Assembly: GCF_006716235.1 (NCBI RefSeq)
Contig: NZ_VFOR01000001.1
Span: forward strand, 1,357,690 to 1,421,689
Length of the DNA: 64,000 nt
DNA from: Propioniferax innocua
GTDB lineage: Bacteria > Actinomycetota > Actinomycetes > Propionibacteriales > Propionibacteriaceae
Reading direction: 5' to 3'
Part shown: positions 8,795 to 16,962 of the stretch, piece after piece
How positions within the stretch are numbered: the stretch's first letter is position 1
How the letters are laid out: each line of letters starts with the position of its first letter
The notes under the pieces: model-generated
Databases searched by the model: none
What the model saw: only the letters and a program-made list of their open reading frames with translations
What the model was told of the DNA's origin: nothing
Position numbers and translations under genes: made by a program

Positions 8795-9682
8795 TCAGGG
8801 GAACGGAATCCCCCAGGTGTTGCTCGCCTGCTTGAGCATCTCCAAGGACTGTTCGCCGATCTTCGTCTGCTCGGCCTCGCTGATGGCACCACCGGTCGGG
8901 AAATGGGCCTCCTGCAGCAGGAAGTATCCCTCCCCCTCGTGCTGGATGACGCTGTAGAGCACATCCCATGTGACGCCGGAAGCATCGGTGTGGACATAGC
9001 CGCAGGTGACCGCATCGATGCCGTCATCCCACAGGATCGGCTCGGCGCGCACCTCGTTCTCGACATTCACCTTCGCCATGGCCTGACGGTTGAAGGTGCC
9101 GCAGGTTGCGGCCGCTGCCGCACCGGGACGCCCATCGACGAGCTGGATGGCCGAGAGCGCCGAGGTGCCGGGGTGCTTGAACTCGAGGAAGATGTCACCA
9201 CCGGGGTTCGTGGATTCATTGATGAGTTCCCAGCCCTCCGGGGTGTCGACGCTCGCTCCGTGACCCAGACTGTGCTCACCGGGATCGGCGTCAGGCACCT
9301 GTTGCGACTCGGGCGCCTGCGGCGTCGGCTCCGCGGATGTGACAGAAGCCGAGGGCGTGGTGGAGACCGAGGGTGTGGCGGTGGGACCGGTCATGGCAGG
9401 GCTGGGCGAGGACGTCATCTCGGCCCGAACCGACATCTGGCGCAGCCTGATGGTCGTCAGACCAGCGATGGTGATCACCACCAGGACCGCCACCAGAGCG
9501 ATGACCAACCCGACCCCCGGCCCCTTGCGCCGTGGTGGACCGCCCGGCGGAAAACCGCCCTGCGAACCACCCGGTGGAAAACCGCCAGACGGGCCGAACG
9601 GGCCCTGACCACCGGGGGCGCCCCATTCCCCGCCCTGCGCCGCGGGATGTGGCGCAGGACCCTGTTGACCGAAACCGCTCAC
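8795..9682 (-). CDS. Proline/glycine-rich single-pass membrane protein with extracellular domain
   Basis: The 295-residue protein has a cytoplasmic Gly/Pro-rich N-terminus (about 1-52, repeats of GGFPPGG), a single transmembrane helix (about 55-77, VGLVIALVAVLVVITIAGL), a Ser/Thr/Pro linker and an extracellular domain of about 150 residues (VDTPEGWELINE onward) with two cysteines. Such architecture is common in actinobacterial envelope proteins of unknown function. The GTG at 9682 follows GAGGAGG, and TAATCT about 20 bp further up resembles a -10 box. It shares its layout with the protein at 58901-59740. Confidence 0.7.
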   Translation of the reverse strand: MSGFGQQGPAPHPAAQGGEWGAPGGQGPFGPSGGFPPGGSQGGFPPGGPPRRKGPGVGLVIALVAVLVVITIAGLTTIRLRQMSVRAEMTSSPSPAMTGPTATPSVSTTPSASVTSAEPTPQAPESQQVPDADPGEHSLGHGASVDTPEGWELINESTNPGGDIFLEFKHPGTSALSAIQLVDGRPGAAAAATCGTFNRQAMAKVNVENEVRAEPILWDDGIDAVTCGYVHTDASGVTWDVLYSVIQHEGEGYFLLQEAHFPTGGAISEAEQTKIGEQSLEMLKQASNTWGIPFP

Positions 9683-9755
9683 CGCACCTCCTCACCTGCC
9701 AGCAGCAGATTAACCCAGCCATGCCGGCACGGCGCGGTCCGCGAAAAGACGATGG

Positions 9756-10421
9756 TCAGGGGCGCCGGGCCGCAGCCAGGAAAACCGAATACGGACGATC
9801 GTGTTTGATGACCTCCGCACAGTCACGGAAGACGACGTCGACGAAACCGAGCTCCATGAGTTGACGTTTCAGACCTTCGCGGTCGAAGCCGCTGTGGCCG
9901 TGGAAGTCGCGCATCTGGGCATGGAAGGAGCCGTCCTCCCGATCCAGGTCGGCGATGAGGACGTGCCCGCCGGGAGAGGTCAGCTGCCAAAATGCCTCGA
10001 GGACCGTGCCGGTGTCAGCGATGTGGTGCAGGACCATGCTGGTGACCACGAGGTCGTAACGCTCCTTCGGAACCGGCCCGACCGTGAGGTCGAGATCGAC
10101 CACGTCGGTGGTGTCCGGCAGGGTTCCCGCCTCGACCTTGGCGCGGATGACGTCACGCATCCCGGCGGAGGGCTCTGCGAGTGTCGCAGGTCCGACGCGG
10201 TCCCCGAGCATCTGCGTCACCAGGCCGGTCCCGGCTCCGTACTCGAAGACGGTTTCGACGCCCGTGGGGCGGACGATCTCACAGATGGCGTCGGCGATCT
10301 TCGAAGCCCGCGCTCGTTTGTCATCGTCATCCCACGTGGCGGCGGAGGTGTCGAAGAAGTCGGCATGGTGGGCCGGATCATGCGTGTGGTGCACGCTCTC
10401 GGGGTTCTCGCTGTCGGTCAC
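9756..10421 (-). CDS. Class I SAM-dependent methyltransferase
   Basis: The 221-residue protein has the Rossmann-fold motif I VFEYGAGTGLVTQ (about residues 58-70), the acidic motif II end (LAEPSAGM), motif III near DVVDLDL, and LVVTSMVLHHIADTGTVLEAF, where VLHHI is typical of UbiE/Methyltransf_11 enzymes. The N-terminus is His/Asp-rich. The substrate is unknown; similar small enzymes methylate quinones, sugars or small metabolites. A GTG start at 10421 is used. It is followed by the proline-rich protein and preceded by a kinase-like gene, all on the same strand. Confidence 0.88.
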   Translation of the reverse strand: MTDSENPESVHHTHDPAHHADFFDTSAATWDDDDKRARASKIADAICEIVRPTGVETVFEYGAGTGLVTQMLGDRVGPATLAEPSAGMRDVIRAKVEAGTLPDTTDVVDLDLTVGPVPKERYDLVVTSMVLHHIADTGTVLEAFWQLTSPGGHVLIADLDREDGSFHAQMRDFHGHSGFDREGLKRQLMELGFVDVVFRDCAEVIKHDRPYSVFLAAARRP

Positions 10422-10502
10422 GCGCCGATCCTAGAAGACCGGGAACCCACGTCCCGGACATCGGCTGCCCACCGCACCCATCCGCAGGAAGGTGCCCGTC
10501 AT

Positions 10503-11240
10503 TCACGCCACCGAGCGCAGCGCGTGAAGCGTTTGGGCGCCGTAACCGCCGCCGAACAGGATCGCGTGCACCAACAGCGGCAGGAGTTGGTAGAGCGGGA
10601 TCCGTTCCTGCCACCCCTCCGCCAGAGGAAGCGCTTCGTCATAGGAACCGATCTCTCGTTCGGTGAAGCCGCCGAACAGATGCATCATGGCGAGGTCGAG
10701 CTCACGGTGCCCCCATTGGGCCGCGGGGTCGATGAGCCAGCTGCGTCCCTGATGGTCATGCATGCGGTTTCCGGCCCAGAGGTCTCCATGGACGAGCGTC
10801 GGAGGCTCGTCGGGGCCGAGGTGGCGGGCCTCGAGGCGGTCGACGAGACGGAGGGCCTCGGCGTCGAGGCACCCCTCCTCCACGGCACGCCGGGCGAGCG
10901 GCCGGACCCGATTCTCGAGATAGGACTCCTCCCACGAGTCGACCACGGGCAGGTGCACCGGGCACAGGCCCAGGAATGCGCGCGGGTCGTCATCGACGCC
11001 GCCCCAGCCCTCATCGCGGGTGCGCGTGGTGGCGTGCAGTGCCGCGAGTTCGCGTCCGAACTCCTCCTCGTCGTGTCGCGTGACGCCCGGGCCCCCGGAG
11101 TCGATGCGCTCGATGGTCAGCGTCGCACCCTCGCATGAATACACCTGCGGCACGCGCGCCCCGGCGTCGCGGAGTGCTTCGAGCCCCGCGTGCTCGTAGG
11201 CGGCGGCGCGTGGTGACGGCGTCTGCTTCGTGAACGTCAT
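10503..11240 (-). CDS. Fructosamine kinase-like phosphotransferase
   Basis: The 245-residue protein belongs to the fructosamine/ketosamine-3-kinase group of the protein-kinase-like fold: LTIERIDSGG, the catalytic-loop motif LVHGDLWAGNRM (Asp and Asn), and WLIDPAAQWGHRELDLAMM, which supplies the metal-binding Asp. Family members phosphorylate glycated amines, leading to deglycation. It is shorter than typical enzymes (about 280-300 residues) mainly at the N-terminal nucleotide loop, so activity is not assured. The ATG is at 11240. A palindromic repeat (11263-11308) lies just upstream. Confidence 0.87.
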   Translation of the reverse strand: MTFTKQTPSPRAAAYEHAGLEALRDAGARVPQVYSCEGATLTIERIDSGGPGVTRHDEEEFGRELAALHATTRTRDEGWGGVDDDPRAFLGLCPVHLPVVDSWEESYLENRVRPLARRAVEEGCLDAEALRLVDRLEARHLGPDEPPTLVHGDLWAGNRMHDHQGRSWLIDPAAQWGHRELDLAMMHLFGGFTEREIGSYDEALPLAEGWQERIPLYQLLPLLVHAILFGGGYGAQTLHALRSVA

Positions 11241-11262
11241 GCACTCACGCTAACCACCCGCT

Positions 11263-11308
11263 CCACCTCTACCTCCTGCCGGGCAGACGCGGCACAACGT
11301 CGAGGTGG
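11263..11308. repeat. Dispersed palindromic repeat, copy 2
   Basis: Imperfect 18-bp arms (11263-11280 and 11291-11308) flank the 10-bp loop GGGCAGACGC. The right arm GGCACAACGTCGAGGTGG is identical to copies 3 and 4; the left arm has a few compensating or mismatched positions. It lies immediately 5' of the kinase-like gene. Confidence 0.8.
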
Positions 11309-11347
11309 AGACGCAGATCAGCGTCCACGAAATCTTAATTCCGCAAT

Positions 11348-11364
11348 CACGAAATAACTTCGTG
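11348..11364. promoter_or_regulatory. Small AT-rich inverted repeat between two palindromic repeats
   Basis: CACGAA and TTCGTG arms are separated by 5 bp in an AT-rich island (11330-11364) between repeat copies 2 and 3. A similar AT-rich island occupies the same relative place near 13695-13735. It may hold the promoter of the kinase-like gene. Confidence 0.35.
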
Positions 11365-11406
11365 CTGAAGGTCGGCCCGGGCGTCAAGAGACCATTGTTT
11401 CCGCGC

Positions 11407-11452
11407 CCACCTCTACCTTCTGCCGGGCAGACGCGGCACAACGTCGAGGTGG
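11407..11452. repeat. Dispersed palindromic repeat, copy 3
   Basis: The same structure as copy 2 (arms 11407-11424 and 11435-11452, loop GGGCAGACGC). It is embedded in a longer conserved block, about 11389-11470, that recurs at about 13749-13838. It sits 18 bp after the stop of the minus-strand membrane protein gene, where a terminator would be expected. Confidence 0.8.
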
Positions 11453-11470
11453 AGGCGGGGCAGCGTCAGG

Positions 11471-11917
11471 TCAGCCCGAGATGAACGCGACGGCGATCAG
11501 AGCGACGACGAGGGCCCCATCGCCGGCGACCTTCCACCACGGCGGCCCCGCCTGCTCGGCGCTTCCCCGCCCGGTTCCCGGGCCCCCAGTTCCCGAGCCG
11601 CCGGTTCCCGGGCCTCCAGTTCCCGAGCGCTCAGCCCCGACCCGCGCAGAACTCGGACCCTCATCACCCGGCCCCTGTGCCGCATGCCATGCAGCAATGC
11701 AGATCGCAGCCACGGCTGCCACCACCAACGCCCACCACACGAACCAGACCGCTGCGGGAATGACCCCGACGAGCCCCATCAGCGCGAGTATCCCGCCCAA
11801 TCCGAGACCGCGGCCCAGAACCGCCTTCGGCGACTGACGAACGGAAACGAGCCGCCACGATCGCCACAGCACCGCCAGCGCGCACAGGGCCCCGATCACA
11901 TACATGAACACGACCAT
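11471..11917 (-). CDS. Small membrane protein with Gly/Thr-Pro repeat linker
   Basis: The 148-residue protein has three predicted transmembrane segments near the N-terminus (MYVIGALCALAVLW, LGGILALMGLVGVIPAAVWF, ALVVAAVAAICIAAW), a low-complexity linker of repeated GTGGPGTGG-type units encoded by short DNA repeats, and a final hydrophobic segment (VAGDGALVVALIAVAFI). No known domain was recognised. Its ATG overlaps the serine hydrolase stop in a TGATG arrangement, so the two are translationally coupled and this protein may assist or anchor the hydrolase. Confidence 0.65.
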   Translation of the reverse strand: MVVFMYVIGALCALAVLWRSWRLVSVRQSPKAVLGRGLGLGGILALMGLVGVIPAAVWFVWWALVVAAVAAICIAAWHAAQGPGDEGPSSARVGAERSGTGGPGTGGSGTGGPGTGRGSAEQAGPPWWKVAGDGALVVALIAVAFISG

Positions 11918-13023
11918 CAGACCGCCACCTTCTGCTCGATGATGTCGAGGGCGAGGGCATCCAGGTCGGGGACGCTGTCGGCCAGGAGCACCACACCTCG
12001 CCCGTCATCGGTGTAGCCGTGGAACGAGGTGAAGCCGTGGCTCATCCCGTTGTGCCAGGTGAGCGTGCCGCCCGATTCGAGCGGGTCGGTGCTCCAACAC
12101 ACCCCCACGGTGCGCCCACCGTCCCTGCGCACCAGTGGATCGAGGCCACGGGAGCCCGGGTTGCTGCCGTCCATCATCGAGCGAAGGTTGCGTGCGAGAT
12201 CAGCAGCGGTGGAACGCACCCCACCAGCGGGCGCCCACCCCTGCATCACCCATGGCTGGGCCGCCCGGCCCGCAGCGTCGTGACCACGCGGAGCGTCGGC
12301 GGGCAATCGGTCCTGCGTGAGGGGTGCCCAGGTGTTCGTCTGGTCGAGCCGCTCGGTGATCATCGCCAGATGCTCCACCCAGGGGATGCCGGTGGCCTTC
12401 GCCACCAGATGCGCGAGAACCGCCACGGACAGGTTGGAGTACGAGTGTTCGCCCGGGGTCTGGAGCTCCGCACCGAGGGCGATGTCGATCACCTCTTCCG
12501 AGGAGCCGCGGTAGGGGTCCTTACGCAGGAACGCTGCGGTCAGCGTCCGCATGATCTGACGCGGGTCGGTGCTGGGGAGCCCGGCGGTGTGCGAAGCGAG
12601 GTCGGCCAACGTGGTGTCGGCCAGGGCGCTCCCGGAAGCACGGGCTCCGAGGATGTCGGCCACGGTGGTGTCCAGAGTGACCGCTCCCATCTCAACGGCG
12701 TCCATGGTGGTGGCGGCGGTGAAGGTCTTCGAGATGGAGGCCACTTCGAACTCGGTGTGCTCATCGGCCCCGAAACCGGCGAACCGGGTACGGCCCGGCT
12801 CGAGGACCGCCACTGCGACATGGTGTCGACCACGCAGGTGCGGCCGCAGGGCGTCGGCGAGCGCACGGTCTCCGGTGGGCTCCCCCAACCCGATGTGACG
12901 CGGGCCATAGCCGACGCCGACGAGCCCGACGGCTGCGAGAGCGGGCCCGGCCGCGAGCAACACCGATCTGCGTGAGTGGCGCCGCGCCAACACCGTGTCC
13001 TGATCGCTCCGAAGGGGCCCCAT
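11917..13023 (-). CDS. Beta-lactamase-fold (class C-like) serine hydrolase
   Basis: The 368-residue protein has a basic N-terminus with a Tat-like RRHSRRSVLLAAG sequence and a hydrophobic stretch, so it is probably exported or membrane anchored. The catalytic motifs of the beta-lactamase/DD-peptidase fold are present: SISK (nucleophile Ser and Lys), YSN (Tyr) and HNG in place of the HTG/KTG triad. It may be a DD-peptidase or esterase rather than an antibiotic resistance enzyme. The ATG at 13023 overlaps the stop of the upstream regulator (TGATG), which fixes the start against a longer extension to 13116. Confidence 0.9.
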   Translation of the reverse strand: MGPLRSDQDTVLARRHSRRSVLLAAGPALAAVGLVGVGYGPRHIGLGEPTGDRALADALRPHLRGRHHVAVAVLEPGRTRFAGFGADEHTEFEVASISKTFTAATTMDAVEMGAVTLDTTVADILGARASGSALADTTLADLASHTAGLPSTDPRQIMRTLTAAFLRKDPYRGSSEEVIDIALGAELQTPGEHSYSNLSVAVLAHLVAKATGIPWVEHLAMITERLDQTNTWAPLTQDRLPADAPRGHDAAGRAAQPWVMQGWAPAGGVRSTAADLARNLRSMMDGSNPGSRGLDPLVRRDGGRTVGVCWSTDPLESGGTLTWHNGMSHGFTSFHGYTDDGRGVVLLADSVPDLDALALDIIEQKVAV

Positions 13024-13685
13024 CACGCCTCCTCGAACGCGATGATGATGGTCATCAACGGCACGATCCGCGAGACCGGAACCGCCCAGACACCCCGCTT
13101 CGGCGAGGCCACCCAACTGGCTGCCTGAAGCTGGTTCAGGTGGTGATACGCGACGCCGGTGGACGCCAGCTCCAACTCATCGACGAGTTGAGCGACGGTG
13201 TGCTCGGCGTCAAGCAGCAGACGCAGCATCGCCAACCGCACCGGGTGGCCCAGCGCGGCGACCCGCTCGGCACGGTCGGCCCAGTCGGCGTCGAGGATGT
13301 CGTCGGTGTGGCGATCCCACTGGTATTCCACGTGTCCGACGCCGATGTCCACCGAGCCGGTGTAGGCCACTGCCCCGGGCGACGGATACCGGCCCTTGAG
13401 GCGATTGAGCGCCCAGAAGGCATCGTGCATGTCGACGGTCGAAGGGTCCGCCGCGTGGGAACCGCTCCCCGGCATAGTGGCGGCAGACCACCGAGCCCTT
13501 CCCCTGCGTCGGGGCCCCGCCCCTTCGCCCTCTGGATCGACGCCGCTCCCGGTATCAGTATCAGTGCGGCCATCCGTGGGGGCGCCCCGGCGCCCCGCAG
13601 ATCCCGCGCCCTCCATGAGCTCGACGAGGCGATCCATGCGTTGTTCGAGCGCCGTCAATCGCGCGTCGGCACTTGGCTCCCCCAC
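13023..13685 (-). CDS. ArsR-like winged-helix transcriptional regulator
   Basis: The 220-residue protein combines an N-terminal coiled region (TALEQRMDRLVELME), a charged low-complexity linker (about 35-90) and a C-terminal winged-helix domain (about 130-220) of ArsR/HTH_20 type: ALGHPVRLAMLRLLLDAEHTVAQLVDELELASTG then YHHLNQLQAASWV. No Cys metal site is visible. Translational coupling to the serine hydrolase and membrane protein suggests it regulates that operon. The GTG at 13685 is favoured because GGAGG lies 5 bp upstream; a GTG at 13697 is the alternative. Confidence 0.85.
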   Translation of the reverse strand: MGEPSADARLTALEQRMDRLVELMEGAGSAGRRGAPTDGRTDTDTGSGVDPEGEGAGPRRRGRARWSAATMPGSGSHAADPSTVDMHDAFWALNRLKGRYPSPGAVAYTGSVDIGVGHVEYQWDRHTDDILDADWADRAERVAALGHPVRLAMLRLLLDAEHTVAQLVDELELASTGVAYHHLNQLQAASWVASPKRGVWAVPVSRIVPLMTIIIAFEEA

Positions 13686-13689
13686 ACCA

Positions 13690-13736
13690 ACCTCCACAAT
13701 TTTACGATTTCCGTAATTCCGGAATTATTGTGTCAA
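13690..13736 (-). promoter_or_regulatory. AT-rich promoter/operator region of the regulator operon
   Basis: An AT-rich stretch in an otherwise GC-rich region contains the palindrome AATTCCGGAATT (13716-13727 region) and flanking ACAAT/ATTGT halves. It lies directly upstream of the regulator start, where an autoregulatory operator and promoter would be expected. Confidence 0.5.
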
Positions 13737-13775
13737 GGGGGCCAGCAGGCGTCAAGAGACGCATTGTTTCCACTC

Positions 13776-13821
13776 CCACCTCTACCTTCTGCCGGGCAGA
13801 CGCGGCACAACGTCGAGGTGG
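13776..13821. repeat. Dispersed palindromic repeat, copy 4
   Basis: The arms (13776-13793 and 13804-13821) and loop are identical to copy 3, and the identity extends on both sides to about 13749-13838. It lies 14 bp beyond the stop of rraA on the minus strand, the same position relative to a gene 3' end as copy 3. Confidence 0.8.
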
Positions 13822-13834
13822 AAGCGGGGCAGCG

Positions 13835-14317
13835 TCAGCGCAGATCGGGCGGAAGCACCACTACGCCGTCAGCATCGACGACGACGAGGTCCCCCGGTGA
13901 CACCCGACCACCTCCGACCACGATGGTCTGACCCACGACACCGCTGTCCTCCTTGCGGGATTTACGCGGCACGGCGGAAAGGGCCTTCACGCCGAGGTCG
14001 AGCGCGGCGAGGGCGTCGGTGTCGCGCACGGCGCCGGCGATGACGAGTCCGCTCCAGCCATTGGCGACCGCGAGCTCGCCGAGACGGTCACCGAGCAGAG
14101 CGTGCGTGATGGATTCGGCACCGTCGACGACCAGCACCCGTCCCTCGCCGGGCGCCTCCAGCTGGGAGCGCACGGTGGTGTTGTCATTGAAGCAACGGAT
14201 CGTCTGGGCGGGACCATGGAAACTGGTGCGGCCGCCGAAGTCCCGCCACGGGAGGGCCAGCACTTCCAGGGCGTCGAGATGTTCGTCGTACAGATCGCAT
14301 GTGGGTTGCATGACCAC
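13835..14317 (-). CDS. rraA: RraA-family protein (ribonuclease E inhibitor / HMG aldolase fold)
   Basis: The 160-residue protein matches RraA: CDLYDEHLDALEVLALPWRDFGGRTSFHG at the start, IRCFNDNTTVRSQL, VLVVDGAESITHALLGDRLGELAVANGWSGLVIAGAVRD with the conserved Gly-Arg-Asp region, and the C-terminal PGDLVVVDADGVVVLP. Some members inhibit RNase E; others are 4-hydroxy-4-methyl-2-oxoglutarate aldolases. The metal-binding Asp that follows the Arg of GAVRD is present, so an aldolase activity is possible. An ATG at 14311, two codons in, is an equally good start. Confidence 0.88.
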   Translation of the reverse strand: MVMQPTCDLYDEHLDALEVLALPWRDFGGRTSFHGPAQTIRCFNDNTTVRSQLEAPGEGRVLVVDGAESITHALLGDRLGELAVANGWSGLVIAGAVRDTDALAALDLGVKALSAVPRKSRKEDSGVVGQTIVVGGGRVSPGDLVVVDADGVVVLPPDLR

Positions 14318-14425
14318 ACGCTAGGGGACCATCCCGGACCCACACGCATGTATCAGCAACACGCATCGACGGCGCACGCCCGGCCGTCACACCATCTCAG
14401 GAAGCGGCGCCCTGCCACCCCGACA

Positions 14426-15217
14426 TCAGAGCGGCTTCTTCTCCCCGGCCCGTACGGGCACCGAAATGGTGTTTCCTTCGCTGGGGCGCGGGCAGGTGCA
14501 GTGGTCGGTGAAGGCGAACCACATGTCGATGGTGCGGTTGAAATCGAGAATGACGCGGCCGTTCTCGTCGGGGTCATCGAATTTCAGTTGCCGCCAGGCA
14601 GGTGTCTCCTCACCATTGGTGGGGTCGTGGAACTCGACGCTGGCCCCGGCCTTGATCGTGGTGACCAGCAGCTTCTGCGGCTTCCCACCGGCGGTGAAGG
14701 TCACCTCGCCCAGGGCCTTGAGCCGCTGGCGCAGTTCGGGCCGGTGGGTTCCGACCTCCGTCATGGCGCCCTCCGGATAGGGATGGAACTTCCCTTCGAT
14801 GACCCATGCCGGATCGTGGGGGTACGTCGGCACGCCGCGGAAGTTCTCGCGTTTCTCGGAGGTTTCGGCGCGTGCCCGGATGGCCAGACGCCCGCCCCGA
14901 CGCAACAGTTCGATGTGCTGACCATCGGCCGTGGTGAGCCAATGGGCCCGGCCGGTCTCGGCGACGGTGAACTCGTCCGTGCCGTCGACCGGTTCACCAT
15001 CACGCTCGAGTCCGTCGGCCGCCGCAGCGGTCACGTAGGCATTCTCACCATCGCTGTGCCATGTGCCGGGAAGTCCGGGGAGCGTCGCGTCGGATTCGGG
15101 CAGCCAGTCGAACCGGGTCAGGGTCAGCCATCCATAGGGCGACGCCAACTCGGCCTCGCGCGCCCTGCGAAACTCCTGCCACTCCGGCGGGCCATCGGGA
15201 ACGGTGATCTCCTGCAT
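14426..15217 (-). CDS. DUF1684 domain protein
   Basis: The 263-residue protein begins with FRRAREAELASPYGWLTLTRFDWLPES and continues with the typical DUF1684 features: FRGVPTYPHDPAWVIEGKFHPYP, GEVTFTAGGKPQKLLV, then VILDFNRTIDMWFAFTDHCTCPRPSEGNTISVPVRAGEKKP. In most members the last part reads N-P-P-C-A-Y; here it is D-H-C-T-C-P, retaining a Cys pair that could bind metal. The function is unknown. It appears cytoplasmic and stands alone, divergent from the DNA glycosylase. Confidence 0.88.
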   Translation of the reverse strand: MQEITVPDGPPEWQEFRRAREAELASPYGWLTLTRFDWLPESDATLPGLPGTWHSDGENAYVTAAAADGLERDGEPVDGTDEFTVAETGRAHWLTTADGQHIELLRRGGRLAIRARAETSEKRENFRGVPTYPHDPAWVIEGKFHPYPEGAMTEVGTHRPELRQRLKALGEVTFTAGGKPQKLLVTTIKAGASVEFHDPTNGEETPAWRQLKFDDPDENGRVILDFNRTIDMWFAFTDHCTCPRPSEGNTISVPVRAGEKKPL

Positions 15218-15264
15218 GACGCGAGCCTAACGATGCATACCGCCCGTAGATAGGGTTGACCACC

Positions 15265-16086
15265 ATGCCCGAAGGTCATGTGATCCATCGTCTCGCTGCT
15301 GCTCTCACCGGCCGGTTCGGCGGTCACACCGTGTCGGTGACCTCACCGCAGGGACGTTTCGCCGACGAAGCAGCGTTGCTCGACGGCACCGGCCTCCTCG
15401 AGTCCGAGGCGATCGGCAAGCATCTGTTCATCCGCTTCGACACGACCGAGCCGGCGTGGGTCCACATCCATCTCGGCCTCATCGGGAAACTCCGTCTGGC
15501 ACCTGTTGCCCCGCCGCGGGGTGTGGTGCGTCTGCGGATCTCCGATGACGAACACGCAGCCGATCTCCACGGACCCCAGTGGTGCCGGGCGGTCAGTGTC
15601 GCGGTGCGCGACAAGGTCCTGACCGAGTCGGGCCCCGATCCCCTCCGTACCGATGCCGACCCCCAACAGGGATTCGAGCGCCTCCGCCGCTCCGGCAAAT
15701 CCATCGCGGCGCTGCTGATGGACCAGCGCATCGCCGCGGGCGTCGGGAACATCTACCGGGCCGAGGTGCTGTTCCGACATGGCCTGCGGCCCGACACCCC
15801 CGGCAGGGAGGTCCGCCATCACACCTGGGACGTCATCTGGCACGACCTCGTCGATCTCATGGCCGACGGGGTCCGGGACGGGCGTATCGACACGGTGCGC
15901 CCCGAGCACTCCCCCGAGGCCCAACAGCGCCCTGCACGCGAGGACGCGCACGGCGGTGAGGTGTACGTGTATCGGCGCGAGGGGCAACCCTGTCTGGTGT
16001 GTGGCACGAACATCCGTGCCGGCGTCCTCGAAGGCCGGAACATGTACTGGTGCCCGCGCTGCCAACGGCGCAAGCACGCCCGCTGA
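15265..16086 (+). CDS. Fpg/Nei-family DNA glycosylase/AP lyase
   Basis: The 273-residue enzyme removes oxidised bases and nicks DNA in base excision repair. The start is fixed at ATG 15265 because the mature protein must begin with the catalytic Pro-Glu (MPEGHVIHRLA); an ATG 9 bp upstream would bury it. The N-terminal beta-sandwich contains the catalytic Lys in GKHLFIRF; the helix-two-turn-helix region includes DQRIAAGVGNIYRAEVLF; the C-terminal zinc finger has CLVCG and CPRCQ. MPEGH and general layout resemble actinobacterial Nei (endonuclease VIII) rather than Fpg. Confidence 0.93.
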   Translation: MPEGHVIHRLAAALTGRFGGHTVSVTSPQGRFADEAALLDGTGLLESEAIGKHLFIRFDTTEPAWVHIHLGLIGKLRLAPVAPPRGVVRLRISDDEHAADLHGPQWCRAVSVAVRDKVLTESGPDPLRTDADPQQGFERLRRSGKSIAALLMDQRIAAGVGNIYRAEVLFRHGLRPDTPGREVRHHTWDVIWHDLVDLMADGVRDGRIDTVRPEHSPEAQQRPAREDAHGGEVYVYRREGQPCLVCGTNIRAGVLEGRNMYWCPRCQRRKHAR

Positions 16087-16131
16087 GCCCTGATCGAGGG
16101 GGGTGACCGGCGGGTCGACGACAATGGCTCC

Positions 16132-16917
16132 ATGGGGGAATGCTTGGGCCGGATGCCGCGCCACAGAACCAGACAGAGCCAGGGCTCAAGACAGGACAGG
16201 GTTTCAAGACGCCGTGCCATCACCTGGCGCCCCGGCTGGGACACCGCCGTCGCCGCGGTGACCCTGCTGGTGTTCTGGGGGTGTTACTGGGCCGGTACGA
16301 CGCTGAACGAATGGTTCCTCGCCGTGGGCGTGGTCATCGTCGGAACGCTCATCCCGGCCATCGTGGTGTTCCGCCGTGGTGAGGGCTGGGCCGGTCTGGG
16401 TGTGCGCCGACGCTTCTGGGTCGTTGCGCTGATCGTCTCCGCCGTCCTGGGCATCGGCTCGGTCCCCTACCTTCTGCAACTGACCCAGGTACACGGTACG
16501 GCCGCCACTCCCCACCTGTTGGCGAACCTGTTGGTGCTGTGGGAACCCCTGTTCGTCTTCGGTTGGCTGTTCGGCCGATGGGAACGCGCGTTCGGCTGGC
16601 TGCCGGCCATCGTGCTCACCGCGGCGGGATTCGCCCTGCAGCATGTGGGCTCGGTGCCTCTCACCGCGGCTCTGGGTTTCGGCGGGTTCGCCATCGTCTA
16701 TGCCGTCGCGTTCGCCACGGTCCGCAACCTGCTGATCCTGTGGCCCCTGTTCTATCCGGTGGGCAGCGCCATCGGCACCCTGCAAGCGGGGCATCCCATG
16801 GGTTGGCCCGACGTCCTCTGGGGCGCTGGTCTGATCGCCGTACAGGCCCTCGCCCTGGGGATGATTCGACGCTGGCCCGCCCGCCCCCGGGAACAAACCG
16901 CGCGCGGCACGTGTTGA
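16132..16917 (+). CDS. CPBP-like multi-pass membrane protein
   Basis: The 261-residue protein has a basic N-terminus and about seven hydrophobic segments. It resembles the CPBP (CAAX protease and bacteriocin-processing) family in its second half: LVLWEPLFVFGWLFGRWERAF where EExxxR is expected, FALQHVGSVP (FxxxH) and the final segment RNLLILWPLFYPVGS. The glutamate pair of motif 1 is reduced to a single Glu, so proteolytic function is doubtful. The upstream ~35 residues may not be translated; an ATG at 16153 is another option. Confidence 0.65.
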   Translation: MGECLGRMPRHRTRQSQGSRQDRVSRRRAITWRPGWDTAVAAVTLLVFWGCYWAGTTLNEWFLAVGVVIVGTLIPAIVVFRRGEGWAGLGVRRRFWVVALIVSAVLGIGSVPYLLQLTQVHGTAATPHLLANLLVLWEPLFVFGWLFGRWERAFGWLPAIVLTAAGFALQHVGSVPLTAALGFGGFAIVYAVAFATVRNLLILWPLFYPVGSAIGTLQAGHPMGWPDVLWGAGLIAVQALALGMIRRWPARPREQTARGTC

Positions 16918-16962
16918 ACTGGGTGACGAGAACAGCACGACGAGGAACCACGAGGAGGAGTC

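Noticed and set aside
9801..11138. 445-codon plus-strand open frame across the methyltransferase and kinase-like genes
   Set aside because: It overlaps two supported minus-strand genes and has no domain.
11917..13023. Antibiotic-resistance beta-lactamase
   Set aside because: The motifs fit the broad serine hydrolase/DD-peptidase fold and the third motif is HNG; nothing shows penicillin hydrolysis.
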